From positions 676,321 through 740,320 of the forward strand of contig NZ_CP012200.1 in NCBI RefSeq assembly GCF_001484685.1: 64,000 bases of DNA, read 5' to 3'. Under the pieces are notes generated by a model. The model made no database searches, was not told the origin of the DNA, and saw nothing but the letters and a program-made list of their open reading frames with translations. This stretch comes from Thermococcus sp. 2319x1. GTDB taxonomy: Archaea > Methanobacteriota_B > Thermococci > Thermococcales > Thermococcaceae. The stretch's first letter is position 1, and every line of letters starts with the position of its first letter. Made by a program: the position numbers and the translations under genes. This document shows, one piece after another, positions 8,181 to 16,545 of this stretch.

Positions 8181-9281
8181 GTGAGACCCCTCCATGATCC
8201 GATATACCTCACGATCGCCTTCGAGCAGGCAGGCGAGACAGAGCTCTCGGACAGAGGTTTCGATCTCAAGTATTCCAGGGAAGAGAATCCAACGGTAAGG
8301 CTTCTGGAAAAGAATGTTGCCCTCATAGAAGAAGGAGTTGACTCCCTGGCTTTCAACAGCGGAATGGCCGCTATCAGCACCATCTACCTCTCCATTCTCA
8401 GAGCTGGCGACGAGGTAGTTCTCCCAATGGAGGGTTATGGAACGACGATCCAGCTCGCGGAGGAGCTGGGGAAATTTGGAGTGAGGGTTAAGCTTGCATA
8501 TCCGAGTGCAGAAGCCCTCAATGAGGCAATAACAGAGAATACCAAGCTGGTCCTCACCGAGGTTGTTACCAACCCGACCCTGAAGGTCATAGACGTTCCT
8601 GAAGTCATAAAGCGGGCGAAGGAAGTTGGGGCAACGGTCGTCGTTGACAACACCTTCTCGCCGCTGGTCTTCAAACCTCTAAAAGTGGGGGCCGATGGGG
8701 TAATCCACAGCCTCACCAAGTACATAGCGGGCCACAACGACGTTATAGGGGGGGCTCTGATATGGGGCGACCTTGATCCCGAAAACCTCTGGCACTGGAG
8801 GAGGAGGCTTGGATCGATAATCCAGCCTTTCGATGCCTGGCTGGTAATAAGGGGGCTTAAAACCTTAGAATTGCGCTTTGAGAGGCAGAGCAGAAGTGCT
8901 CAGGCAATAGCTGAATTCCTAAGCGAGCATCCTAAGATTGAAAAAGTTCACTATCCCGGGCTTAAGAGCGATCCCTACCATTCAACAGCCAGCAAGATTT
9001 TTTCAAGGCACCTTTTTGGCGGCGTTCTAAGCTTCCTCCATAGGGAGGGAGAGAGTGGAGCTAAAGCATTTCTGAGGAGGCTGAAGAGAGTATTCCCCTC
9101 ACCCTCCCTCGGAGGTACCGAGAGCTTGGCAACCTATCCAGTGATAAGTGCCGCAAAATCGATGCCCGAGGATAGACGCAGGCTCCTCGGAATCACCCCC
9201 GGTCTGATAAGACTCTCCGTTGGGGTTGAGGACACCGATCTCCTTATCGAGGACATAGACAGGGCCCTGAGGGGTGGTTGA
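8181..9281 (+). CDS. metB: Trans-sulfuration PLP enzyme (cystathionine gamma-synthase-like)
   Basis: This 366-residue Cys/Met metabolism PLP enzyme would join an activated homoserine with cysteine (or sulfide) on the way to methionine. YSREENPTVRLLEKNVALIE, the pyridoxal-stacking region and VVDNTFSPL are present, and the PLP lysine is Lys180 in SLTKYIAGHND. C-terminal GGTESLATYP and RLSVGVED are family signatures. It could also be a gamma-lyase or sulfhydrylase; placement with MetE-like genes favours synthesis. GTG 8181 follows GGTGAT; GTG 8172 is the alternative. Codons are noticeably G/C-rich compared with genes outside the island. It heads an overlapping operon. Confidence 0.85.
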   Translation: MRPLHDPIYLTIAFEQAGETELSDRGFDLKYSREENPTVRLLEKNVALIEEGVDSLAFNSGMAAISTIYLSILRAGDEVVLPMEGYGTTIQLAEELGKFGVRVKLAYPSAEALNEAITENTKLVLTEVVTNPTLKVIDVPEVIKRAKEVGATVVVDNTFSPLVFKPLKVGADGVIHSLTKYIAGHNDVIGGALIWGDLDPENLWHWRRRLGSIIQPFDAWLVIRGLKTLELRFERQSRSAQAIAEFLSEHPKIEKVHYPGLKSDPYHSTASKIFSRHLFGGVLSFLHREGESGAKAFLRRLKRVFPSPSLGGTESLATYPVISAAKSMPEDRRRLLGITPGLIRLSVGVEDTDLLIEDIDRALRGG

Positions 9282-10332
9282 GATTCGGGTGACAACGTGC
9301 CCAAAGGACCTCCTGAACGGCCCTTGTGGAGGGGTGCTGAACGAAGAGTGTGAAGTGGATGGAAGGGAGTGCCCATGGGTCAGAGTACTGGAAAAGTTCA
9401 AAATGAACCCAGCGAATCTCTTTGAAGAACACCCACTGCTCCTCGAGCTTGAGGACCTTGTGAACGGAGATTCTATACCGAGAGCTTCGGTCTTCTGGCA
9501 GAACCTGGAGAAAGGAAAGGCACTCAGCGTGGAGTTCCCAGTGGCAGCTGTCTCAAAGCCCCATGAGTCGCTCCGGGTTTTCAGGGGGATCAGTGCTGAC
9601 CTGATAACCGTGCCGGACAATCCACTCGGCTACCCCCACTACGATCCCGTTGCAGTGGCCTGCTACCTCAAATCCCTAGAACTGCGCTCTGGAGTTATGC
9701 CCCACATAACGGCAAAGGATAGGAACCTGAACGCCCTGACATCAGAACTCAGGACCGCCCAGGTCTTCGGCTGTGAAGCCGTTCTGCTTACAACTGGCGA
9801 CTGGCCGAGCTTTGCAGTACCCAGCAGACCCGTCTTTGACGTTGACGCCTCGAACCTGATACGCCTGGCCAGACTCGTATTTGCCGGTGTAATGCCTACC
9901 AAGGAAGTCCTCAAAGTCGAAGACAGGCCTAGGGTTGCGAGCGTAATGAACCCGCACTACAGGCCTAAGATAGAAGCCAAGAGACTGGCAAGGAAGTTGA
10001 TAGCCGGGAGTGAGGCCTTCTTCACACAGGTGGTGGCAGCAAGGGAGAGTGCAACTGGGATTTCAAAGATCATTGAAGAGCTCAAAAAATACGCCGAAGT
10101 TGATGTCCCGATAATCGCATCGGTGCTCTACCCTATGAAGGAGGAGATAAAGCCCTTCCTTAGGGCTCTGGGTATACCTGTAGGAGATGAGCCGTTCGAG
10201 GTCCTTCTGGAGGAGCTGAAGGCCGTGGAGGCCGTAAGAGGTCTCAATCTCATAGTTAGCTCCAGAAGCTTGGAGGAATGGCTGGGCCTCTGGAGGGAGG
10301 CCAGAGAAATAATCGAGGGGGTGTTTGAATGA
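9274..10332 (+). CDS. MetV-like cysteine domain fused to MetF-like (methylene-pterin reductase) domain
   Basis: This is a 352-residue protein. The first 45 residues hold four cysteines in CPKDLLNGPCGG...CEVDGRECPW, the signature of the MTHFR C-terminal/MetV domain, here placed at the N-terminus. The rest resembles a methylenetetrahydrofolate reductase TIM barrel (VEFPV, ADLITVPDNPLG, PHITAKDRN, AVLLTTGD, RKLIAGSEAFFTQ). It should supply methyl groups to the methionine synthase encoded two genes downstream; since Thermococcales are not known for folate, the carrier is probably another pterin. It overlaps metB by 8 bases and the next gene by 4, so it is translationally coupled. Confidence 0.75.
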   Translation: MVEIRVTTCPKDLLNGPCGGVLNEECEVDGRECPWVRVLEKFKMNPANLFEEHPLLLELEDLVNGDSIPRASVFWQNLEKGKALSVEFPVAAVSKPHESLRVFRGISADLITVPDNPLGYPHYDPVAVACYLKSLELRSGVMPHITAKDRNLNALTSELRTAQVFGCEAVLLTTGDWPSFAVPSRPVFDVDASNLIRLARLVFAGVMPTKEVLKVEDRPRVASVMNPHYRPKIEAKRLARKLIAGSEAFFTQVVAARESATGISKIIEELKKYAEVDVPIIASVLYPMKEEIKPFLRALGIPVGDEPFEVLLEELKAVEAVRGLNLIVSSRSLEEWLGLWREAREIIEGVFE

Positions 10333-11258
10333 TAGTGCCAGCCCTTATTGGAAGCCTTCCGAGACCCGTTTCCCTGGCTAAGAAGATCGAGGAGTACTCG
10401 ATAGGAAGACTTAAGGAGAGAGACCTCGAAAAAGCCTACCTTGAGCATACGAGGAGGGCCTTCATCAAGCTCAGGGAGGTCAGGATACAGGTGATCACCG
10501 ACGGCCTTTACCGCTGGGACGACATCTTCAACCCATTCGTAAGGTTCATAGAGGGAGTTGAGGTCAACGGACTGTTCAAGTTCTATGAGAACAACTTCTT
10601 CTACCGCTCGCCTGTCGTGAGGGGGAATCTTTCCTTGCGTGAGAATCCCCTTTCGGAGTGGCTGAACCAGGCGCTTGCAATCAAGGAGGAAGTCTACCCC
10701 GAGGCGACATTTAAGGCCGTCCTGCCCGGCCCGATAACGCTGGCCTACCACTCCCTGAACGAGTACTACAAAAGCCTTGACGAGCTCGCAGAGGCTTATG
10801 CAGGAGTGATTGAAGAGGCCATCAAGGAGCTTCCGGTCGAGTTGGTGGAGCTCCAGGAACCGGCCTTGGCGGCTGAGCTATCAAGGGCCACAAGGGAGAA
10901 GAGCGACGAGGTATCGAAGGAGACCGCCAAAGCCATTATAGAGCGCCTCTCAAGGGTCAAGAAGCTCTGGGTCGTTACCTACTTCGGAACCCCACAGGTT
11001 TTTCCCGATAACATCATCCTGAACGTTGACCTCATCAGCGGCTCGGTTCCTGAAAACTACTCCGGAGAGCTCGGTCTGGGCATAGTAGATGCAAGGGAGA
11101 CCAAGATGGAGCGCAGGGATCGTTTGCAGGACAAGCTTAGGCTCTATCTAAGGAAGTACAGTCGGATTTACGTCACTCCTAACACGCTCTTGGACTTCCT
11201 CCCGGAGAGCGTCGCCTGGAGAAAGCTCAAACTTCTCGGAAGGCTTGGGGGTGAGTGA
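10329..11258 (+). CDS. MetE-like protein, companion of core methionine synthase
   Basis: This 309-residue TIM-barrel protein of the cobalamin-independent methionine synthase superfamily is shorter and more divergent than its neighbour. It begins IVPALIGSLPRPVSLAKK, has ITDGLYRWDDIFNPF and VLPGPITLAYHSLNEYY, and VELVELQEPAL in the place of the IQIDEPA motif. The zinc-binding His-x-Cys and distal Cys of the catalytic protein are not seen, so it is probably not itself the homocysteine-binding subunit. It may resemble the N-terminal half of full-length MetE, presenting the methyl donor. Its ATG overlaps the upstream stop (ATGA). Confidence 0.7.
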   Translation: MIVPALIGSLPRPVSLAKKIEEYSIGRLKERDLEKAYLEHTRRAFIKLREVRIQVITDGLYRWDDIFNPFVRFIEGVEVNGLFKFYENNFFYRSPVVRGNLSLRENPLSEWLNQALAIKEEVYPEATFKAVLPGPITLAYHSLNEYYKSLDELAEAYAGVIEEAIKELPVELVELQEPALAAELSRATREKSDEVSKETAKAIIERLSRVKKLWVVTYFGTPQVFPDNIILNVDLISGSVPENYSGELGLGIVDARETKMERRDRLQDKLRLYLRKYSRIYVTPNTLLDFLPESVAWRKLKLLGRLGGE

Positions 11259-11259
11259 A

Positions 11260-12270
11260 ATGGAGCTTCCAATACTCCCAACCAGCATCATAGGGAGCTA
11301 TCCCAAACCGAGATGGCTCCTGAGGATGTACAGCCTCCACAAGCTCGGCAGGCTGCCGGAAGAGGACTTCAGGGAGGCCGTTAGGGACGCGAGCGTAGCC
11401 GTCCTCAGGGAGCACGAGAGGGCGGGCATTGACATCCCGTGGGATGGTGAAATGGGCAGGAGCGAGATGACGGAATACTTCACCGCTAAAATATCTGGCT
11501 TCAGGTTCTACGGGCCAGTTAGGGTGTGGGGAAACGCTTACTTCAACAAGGCAGCGGCAGTCTCAAAGCTCGAATACCGCGAACCCCTCGTCCTCGACGA
11601 GTTCCGCTGGGTAAAGGAGAACACCTCCAGGGAGGTAGTTAAAGTTCCGGTAACCGGGCCCTACACGATAGCCGAGTGGAGCTTCAACGAGTATTATTCA
11701 AGCAAGGAGGAGTTCGTCTTTGACCTGGCAAGAATCCTGAACAAGGAGTTCAAGCTCCTGGAAAGAGAGGGTGCGACCTTTATCCAGATCGATGAGCCGG
11801 CTATGCTCAACCACCCAGACGAGGTTCCCATAGCTATTGAAGCAATAAACAGGACCGTCAAGGGTGTTAAGGTAAAGTTCGGGCTTCACGTCTGCTACTC
11901 GAACTACTACTTGCTCGCCGACTACTTCGAGGACATAAAGGTCTCACAGTTCGCCTTCGAGGCCGCTAACAGGAACTTCCGCGATCTGGACTACCTCAAG
12001 AAGCTCACCCACCAGGAGCTCGGATTTGGAGTCATTGACGTCCACAACCCGCGCATCGAGACTCCGGAGGAAGTAGCGAAGGCCATTCGCAAGGTCATGA
12101 AGTACGTCGAGCCAGAGAGGCTCTACATCAACCCCGACTGTGGCTTGAAGCTCCTCGACAGGAGCATCGCCTACCAGAAGCTCGTGAACATGGTTAAGGG
12201 CGTTGAGATCGTCAGAAGAGAGCTGGCAAGGGAGGGCAAAACTTCCATACCCTTCAGGAGGGAGGTATAG
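11260..12270 (+). CDS. metE: Core methionine synthase (MetE C-terminal type)
   Basis: This 336-residue protein corresponds to the catalytic C-terminal barrel of MetE, methylating homocysteine to methionine. The zinc ligands are His210 and Cys212 in LHVCYSN and Cys294 in NPDCGLK. IGSYPKPRWL, WDGEMGRSEMTEYF and IQIDEPAML are further signatures. Archaeal core-MetE proteins lack the N-terminal half that binds polyglutamyl folate and take methyl from another donor. The ATG at 11260 follows GGTGA at 11250-11254 and lies 2 bases after the preceding stop. The stop shares a base with the GTG of aspartate kinase. Confidence 0.9.
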   Translation: MELPILPTSIIGSYPKPRWLLRMYSLHKLGRLPEEDFREAVRDASVAVLREHERAGIDIPWDGEMGRSEMTEYFTAKISGFRFYGPVRVWGNAYFNKAAAVSKLEYREPLVLDEFRWVKENTSREVVKVPVTGPYTIAEWSFNEYYSSKEEFVFDLARILNKEFKLLEREGATFIQIDEPAMLNHPDEVPIAIEAINRTVKGVKVKFGLHVCYSNYYLLADYFEDIKVSQFAFEAANRNFRDLDYLKKLTHQELGFGVIDVHNPRIETPEEVAKAIRKVMKYVEPERLYINPDCGLKLLDRSIAYQKLVNMVKGVEIVRRELAREGKTSIPFRREV

Positions 12271-13373
12271 TGCTCTACTCGGGCGGGAGACTCGTAGTCA
12301 AGTTCGGAGGAACCTCGGTCAAAGACGACTTTAAGGAGGCGGTTACCTTCGTCTCCCGCCTCTGGGACGAGAACGAAGTGGCTGTGGTGGTTTCAGCGAT
12401 TAAGGGCGTTACCGACGCCCTGCTGGAATTTTCAAGCACAAGAAAGGGTTTTGAGTGGATAGAGAGGGTCCACAAGGACTTCGCGAAGAAGTACGGGATT
12501 TCCTTTGAAGTTTTTATCGACCCGCTTAGGGAGCTCAAGAACCTCTCAAGAGAGGACTTCCCGTCCTTTGAAGCCTACAGGGACCATATCCTCTCATACG
12601 GAGAGTGGCTTTCGGGACTAGCGTTTACCGAGGCTTTGAGGAGGGAAGGCATACCAGTGGAGCTCTTCAAGCCGTGGGAGATAATAGAGACGGACGGAAA
12701 CTTCGGGAACGCCAACGTGGACATGGGCAAGACTTCCAGAAACCTCAAGGTTGTTGGGGAGGCCCTCGAAAGTGGCAAGGTTGCAGTTGTTCCAGGATTC
12801 ATAGGCTCATACTGTGGCCTCAGAACAACGCTTGGAAGGGAGGGAAGTGACTACACTGCTGCAGTGCTCGGTGAAGGATTGAAAGCGAGAGCCGTCCTGA
12901 TAATGAGCGACGTCGATGGTATCTACACGGCGGATCCCAGAAGGGTCGTCTCGGCCAAGCTTATACCCTTTGTCTCCTACGAAGAGCTTTATGTGGCCTC
13001 GAAGGCCGGAATGAAGGCAATACACCACGGTGCAATTGATGTTGTGCGGGGAATACCGATAATCTTCGGCAGAACGAGGGACTGGAGTATGGGGACCATA
13101 GCGGGCTACGAATCATCCAGCCTGCCCATCCTAGTTCACAGGATCAACGGCGAGAAAGCAGTCATAACAGCTGTTGGAGTCCCTGAGATTCCGGGGTTTG
13201 AATCCGAGAATGGTTCCGAGCGTGGGATCCCCTGGGCAAGGATCGAGGTCCCAGCGTCCCGTCTTGGCAGCACCCTCAACAGACTCCACCTCCTGTTGGT
13301 GAGTGGTAGGGTAAACCTGCCCAGAACCTTGTCTATCGTTCATGAAAGAGAAGCTTCAGCGAATAATATTTAA
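12270..13373 (+). CDS. Aspartate kinase
   Basis: This 367-residue aspartokinase phosphorylates aspartate as the first step to homoserine, methionine and threonine. VVKFGGTSVKDDF at the N-terminus, VVVSAIKGVTDALLEF, the FGNANVDMGKTSRN region, TTLGREGSDYTAA and VLIMSDVDGIYTADPR are the catalytic motifs. The C-terminal about 70 residues (LPILVHRINGEKAVITAVG onward) look like a short, divergent regulatory tail rather than two full ACT domains, so feedback control may be reduced. The gene overlaps metE by one base. Codon use is G/C-rich as in the rest of the island. Confidence 0.9.
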   Translation: MLYSGGRLVVKFGGTSVKDDFKEAVTFVSRLWDENEVAVVVSAIKGVTDALLEFSSTRKGFEWIERVHKDFAKKYGISFEVFIDPLRELKNLSREDFPSFEAYRDHILSYGEWLSGLAFTEALRREGIPVELFKPWEIIETDGNFGNANVDMGKTSRNLKVVGEALESGKVAVVPGFIGSYCGLRTTLGREGSDYTAAVLGEGLKARAVLIMSDVDGIYTADPRRVVSAKLIPFVSYEELYVASKAGMKAIHHGAIDVVRGIPIIFGRTRDWSMGTIAGYESSSLPILVHRINGEKAVITAVGVPEIPGFESENGSERGIPWARIEVPASRLGSTLNRLHLLLVSGRVNLPRTLSIVHEREASANNI

Positions 13374-13397
13374 ATCCGGGGGGAGTTTCTTTGTATC

Positions 13398-13417
13398 TTT
13401 GTCATTTTTCTGACAAA
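13398..13417 (+). promoter_or_regulatory. Perfect inverted repeat before the threonine genes
   Basis: TTTGTCATTTTTCTGACAAA is a 7-bp perfect inverted repeat with 6-base spacer. It lies directly upstream of a TATA-like ATTTTATATC (about 13428-13437), the usual place for an archaeal activator or repressor of the following aspartokinase-thrB-thrC-asd genes. Confidence 0.45.
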
Positions 13418-13443
13418 TTTCCAGAAAATTTTATATCACTCCC

Positions 13444-13918
13444 GGTGTGGATAGAGAAAGGCGGTCGGCCATCGGTAATCAGGAAACTCAACGTCGTGAA
13501 GTTCGGAGGGGGCTCGGTAAGGGACTCTTTTTGGAGTGCCCTGAAGTTGGGGGATTATCTCTATGAGAACAGCAACGTCGTAGTTGTCGTTTCTGCACTC
13601 AAGGATGTCACCGAGGATCTGCTGCTTCTATCTACCACCAAGGACAGAGAGATTCCGGAAAGGGTGAGAGCCGAGGTAGAAAGCCTCCTTTCAGAGCTGG
13701 AAAAGGCCTTGCATGCCGTTCCTTCTGGGGAGAACAGACAGCTGGAGGCCGGGAACTCTTGTGACAGATCTCGGGGGAGGAATGGCCCATCGTGGTGCAC
13801 AGGGTTGGGGATGGATTTTGGGGATAGCGGCTGTGGGAAGGAACGACGTAAGGAGCCTTCTGGGTCCCGGTTGAAGGGCTCCCCGATGCTGTGAAGGGGA
13901 TACACGAGGTGGTGGTCA
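13444..13918 (+). pseudogene. Second aspartokinase, internally deleted and frameshifted
   Basis: The first part reads as an aspartokinase N-terminus: LNVVKFGGGSVRDSF and VVVVVSALKDVTEDLLLLST (about 13483-13630). After about 85 codons the homology breaks. The last 170 bases encode an aspartokinase C-terminus in shifted frames: EEWPIVVHRVGDGFWG, then IAAVGRNDVRSLLGP, then EGLPDAVKGIHEVVVNE running into thrB. The roughly 300 central residues that carry the aspartate and ATP sites are missing. It cannot be catalytic, and the frame changes mean no single product covers both ends. The intact gene at 12270 presumably provides the activity. Confidence 0.75.
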
Positions 13919-14797
13919 ATGAGGGTCTTAGTTCCAGCGACCATAGCGAACTTTGGGCCAGGGTTTGACGTCTTTGGGGTCGGTATAGAGGAGCCCTATG
14001 ACGAGCTGGAGTTTAAGGAATCCAGTGAGTGGGAGATAGAGGTGAAAGGCTTTGAGGTTCCAGCGGACAGAAACAACGTGGCCCTTATAGCGGCGAAGGC
14101 CCTTACCGCCCTAGTCGGAGAAGAGCTCTGCCTAAAGATGAAGCTCAGGAAGGGGATAAGGCCAAAGAGCGGGCTTGGCAGTTCAGGTGCATCCTCACTC
14201 GCCGGGGCGCTGGCCGCTGCAAAGGTCCTCGGCATTGAGGATGACGAGCTGATAATAAAAGCGGCCCTTGAGGGGGAGAAAGCAGCCTCTGGAAGCGTCC
14301 ACGGGGACAACGTGATTCCGGCTTACTACGGAGACTTCACTATAATCGAGTCCCTAAGGCCCCTTAGAGTCCACAGAATACCGGTTGATTTTTCGCTTGT
14401 CGTGGTTTTGCCTGACTTTGAAGTTCCGACGAGCGAGGCAAGGAAGGTTTTGCCGGAGAAAATTCCCAGAAAAGACGCCTTAAGGAACTTGGCGTTAGCT
14501 GGGGCACTCGTGAGGGCGCTAATTGCCAATGACCTTAGAACAGTGGGCAGGCTCCTCGACGACAGAATAGCCTTCCCGTACAGGAAGAGGCTGATGCCTT
14601 GGTTCGAATGGGTTAGAAAAGCCGCCCTCGATGCCGGAGCCTACGGGGCCTTCATCTCGGGCTCTGGACCTGCTGTCTTTGCCCTCGGGGAGGATCTTAG
14701 GAGTATTGGAAAAGCGATCGCAGAAGCCTTTGAGGATATTGGGATAGAGGCCGAGGTTTACGTTACTCACGCCGGGAGGGGTGCCTCTTGGTTTTGA
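13919..14797 (+). CDS. thrB: Homoserine kinase
   Basis: This 292-residue GHMP-family kinase phosphorylates homoserine for threonine synthesis. The N-terminus VLVPATIANFGPGFDVFG, the ATP-binding loop PKSGLGSSGASSLAGA (about residue 82) and C-terminal AFISGSGPAVFAL are intact, and the length is normal. The frame reads without damage between two broken neighbours. Its product would have no use unless threonine synthase exists elsewhere or O-phosphohomoserine feeds the methionine branch. The ATG at 13919 falls at the end of the aspartokinase remnant; the 3' end overlaps the threonine synthase remnant by 10 bases. Confidence 0.9.
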   Translation: MRVLVPATIANFGPGFDVFGVGIEEPYDELEFKESSEWEIEVKGFEVPADRNNVALIAAKALTALVGEELCLKMKLRKGIRPKSGLGSSGASSLAGALAAAKVLGIEDDELIIKAALEGEKAASGSVHGDNVIPAYYGDFTIIESLRPLRVHRIPVDFSLVVVLPDFEVPTSEARKVLPEKIPRKDALRNLALAGALVRALIANDLRTVGRLLDDRIAFPYRKRLMPWFEWVRKAALDAGAYGAFISGSGPAVFALGEDLRSIGKAIAEAFEDIGIEAEVYVTHAGRGASWF

Positions 14798-15108
14798 AGT
14801 GTATAGAATGCGGTAGGGAGTATCCCGAGGATGAGCTGAGGTACAGGTGCGAGTGTGGTGGACTGCTCGAGGATGTTTTCGATGGCAAAAACATCACGCT
14901 CTGGAAGTACGAGAGCTGGCTTCCTGTGAAGAAGAGGGTCTTGCTCAATAAGGGCGGTATGCCTCTATACCGTCTTAAGAACCTTGGAAAAGAACTTGGA
15001 GTTCCAAAGCTCTACGCAAAGAACGAGGGCAACAACCTGACGGGTTGCTTCATCCTCCCCAAGCCGACAGAGCCCACACTTGAGGCTTTCAAGGAGGTGA
15101 TAAGGTGA
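14788..15108 (+). pseudogene. thrC: Threonine synthase with large in-frame internal deletion
   Basis: The first 86 or so codons are a normal archaeal threonine synthase start: a zinc-ribbon pattern (CIECG...CECGG), then GGMPLYRLKNLGKELG and KLYAKNEGNNLTG. At that point, where the family continues SFKDRG with the PLP lysine, the reading jumps in frame to [20 protein letters not shown], which looks like the protein's C-terminal end. About 300 residues including the PLP site are gone, leaving a 106-residue open frame that cannot be catalytic. The TTG start at 14788 is coupled to thrB, and the stop overlaps the GTG of the next gene. Confidence 0.8.
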
Positions 15109-16112
15109 AGGCAGCCGTTTTAGGCGCAACTGGGATGGTAGGGAGAACTTTCGTGAGGCTACTGGCTAAGCATCCTTGGTTTAGAGTTGAAAAACTGGTT
15201 GCCTCTGAGAGGAGTGCCGGAAAGAAGTACGGAGAGCTGGTCGAGGATTCGCCGGAGGAGTTCAGAGATGTGGAGGTGATTTCCCTTCCCGAATTTCTCA
15301 AGGACCCGGACGTTGACCTCGTCTTCAACGCCCTCCCTGCATCGATCTCAAAGGAGGTGGAGGAGGAGCTCGCTCAAAACCTTCCTGTGTTCACCAACGC
15401 GAGGAGCCATCGCTACGATCCTGATGTGCCGATACTAATCCCAGAGGTAAATCGAGAGCACCTTAATCTGATAGAGGTTCAGAGGGAAAAAAGGGATTGG
15501 GAAGGCTTCATAGTGACGAACCCGAACTGCTCGACAGCTATACTCACTGTCTCACTCGCGGCGCTCCGCGGTTTTGGAATCATAGAGGTAAACGTGGCAA
15601 CGATGCAGGCAATAAGTGGGGCAGGTTATTCGGGCCTCTCTGCCCTGGCAATTCAGGACAACGTAATCCCCCTCATCCAGGGAGAGGAGTGGAAGATCGA
15701 GAACGAGAGCAGGAAAATCCTTGGCGAGCTCGACGGAGGAGAGATAAAGCCCGCCGGATTCAAAATAAGTGCCATAGCGACCCGCGTTCCAGTACTGCAC
15801 GGGCATACGGAGGCCGTCTTCATCAAGCTCGAGGAAGGGAGTCTGGGGGAGGTTAGAGAGGCCTTCGAATCCTTCGACCCACTTCGAGATCTCGGCCTTC
15901 CAAGCTACGAGAGACCCATAGTTTACTCCGATGTTCCTCAGCCGAGGCTCCATAGGGACAGGGGAAGGGGCCTAACGGTTACAGTCGGAAGGCTCGAGGA
16001 GAGCAAAGGGGGCTTCAAGTACGTCGTAACAGGCCACAATCTCGTCAGGGGAGCAGCTGGAGGTTCAGTTCTAAACGCTGAAATGGCCTACAGGCTCGGC
16101 TATCTGAAGTAG
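15105..16112 (+). CDS. asd: Aspartate-semialdehyde dehydrogenase
   Basis: This 335-residue NADP-dependent enzyme reduces aspartyl phosphate to aspartate semialdehyde. The nucleotide-binding loop is [16 protein letters not shown] at the N-terminus. The catalytic cysteine is in [12 protein letters not shown] near residue 142, and the later [13 protein letters not shown] carries the His of the active site. Length is normal and the frame is open. It is the last gene of the cluster and starts at a GTG overlapping the preceding TGA. Homoserine dehydrogenase, the next step, is not encoded in this window. Confidence 0.93.
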   Translation: MKAAVLGATGMVGRTFVRLLAKHPWFRVEKLVASERSAGKKYGELVEDSPEEFRDVEVISLPEFLKDPDVDLVFNALPASISKEVEEELAQNLPVFTNARSHRYDPDVPILIPEVNREHLNLIEVQREKRDWEGFIVTNPNCSTAILTVSLAALRGFGIIEVNVATMQAISGAGYSGLSALAIQDNVIPLIQGEEWKIENESRKILGELDGGEIKPAGFKISAIATRVPVLHGHTEAVFIKLEEGSLGEVREAFESFDPLRDLGLPSYERPIVYSDVPQPRLHRDRGRGLTVTVGRLEESKGGFKYVVTGHNLVRGAAGGSVLNAEMAYRLGYLK

Positions 16113-16200
16113 CCTCTCTCTTCTTTCCCTTAATGGTCCCAAGAAAAGGGAAAAGGCCAGTAGTTCCCCAAAGCCGGGAAGTACTCGGGCTTGTAGTCCT

Positions 16201-16354
16201 GAAGATTGCTTGGATTGCCGGAAAGGCCCATAAGGGTAGGGTCTTTAGAGGACTCACAAGCGCTGGAAAGAGAAGCAGAGGTCTGCTCAACAAGGGTAAG
16301 GGTGCTGAAAAGGTTAGACCAAGTATCAGGGCCCACAGAGGAAGGGGCAAGTGA
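16201..16354 (+). pseudogene. 3' fragment of rpl15e (right copy of the direct repeat)
   Basis: This fragment repeats the last 154 bases of the L15e gene, encoding its final 50 residues identically ([17 protein letters not shown]...). It has no 5' part. By chance it stays in frame with an ATG at 16133, giving a 73-codon chimeric frame ([11 protein letters not shown]... then the L15e tail), but no convincing ribosome binding site is seen. The sequence after it is AT-rich like the rest of the chromosome, so it likely marks the right boundary of the inserted G/C-richer block. See also the left copy at 7262-7415. Confidence 0.92.
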
Positions 16355-16545
16355 TTTGCTTTTCTTATTCTCTTTTCTGTTAGATCTGTGCATTTAGGTC
16401 TAATCTCTAATTATCAATTTGTGATTTTAGATGGTCAAACTAAACCTGAATAACAGGGTGAAATTTCATTAATACTAATAAGAGTGTTAAAAATCAAAAA
16501 ATTTAAGTAGTCATAATAGGAACTATAGACTGAGGTGATATTGGA

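Noticed and set aside
13391-13894. Continuous 167-codon frame over the second aspartokinase as an intact gene
   Set aside because: Only the middle third has aspartokinase similarity; the rest is out-of-frame sequence whose other frames encode the true C-terminus.
16133-16354. 73-codon frame ending in the L15e tail as a real gene
   Set aside because: It exists only because the repeat fragment is in frame with a chance ATG; the first 22 residues have no family look and there is no ribosome binding site.
7262-16354. Integrated virus or plasmid with its own integrase
   Set aside because: All open frames between the repeats are metabolic genes or remnants; no integrase, replication or capsid gene is found.
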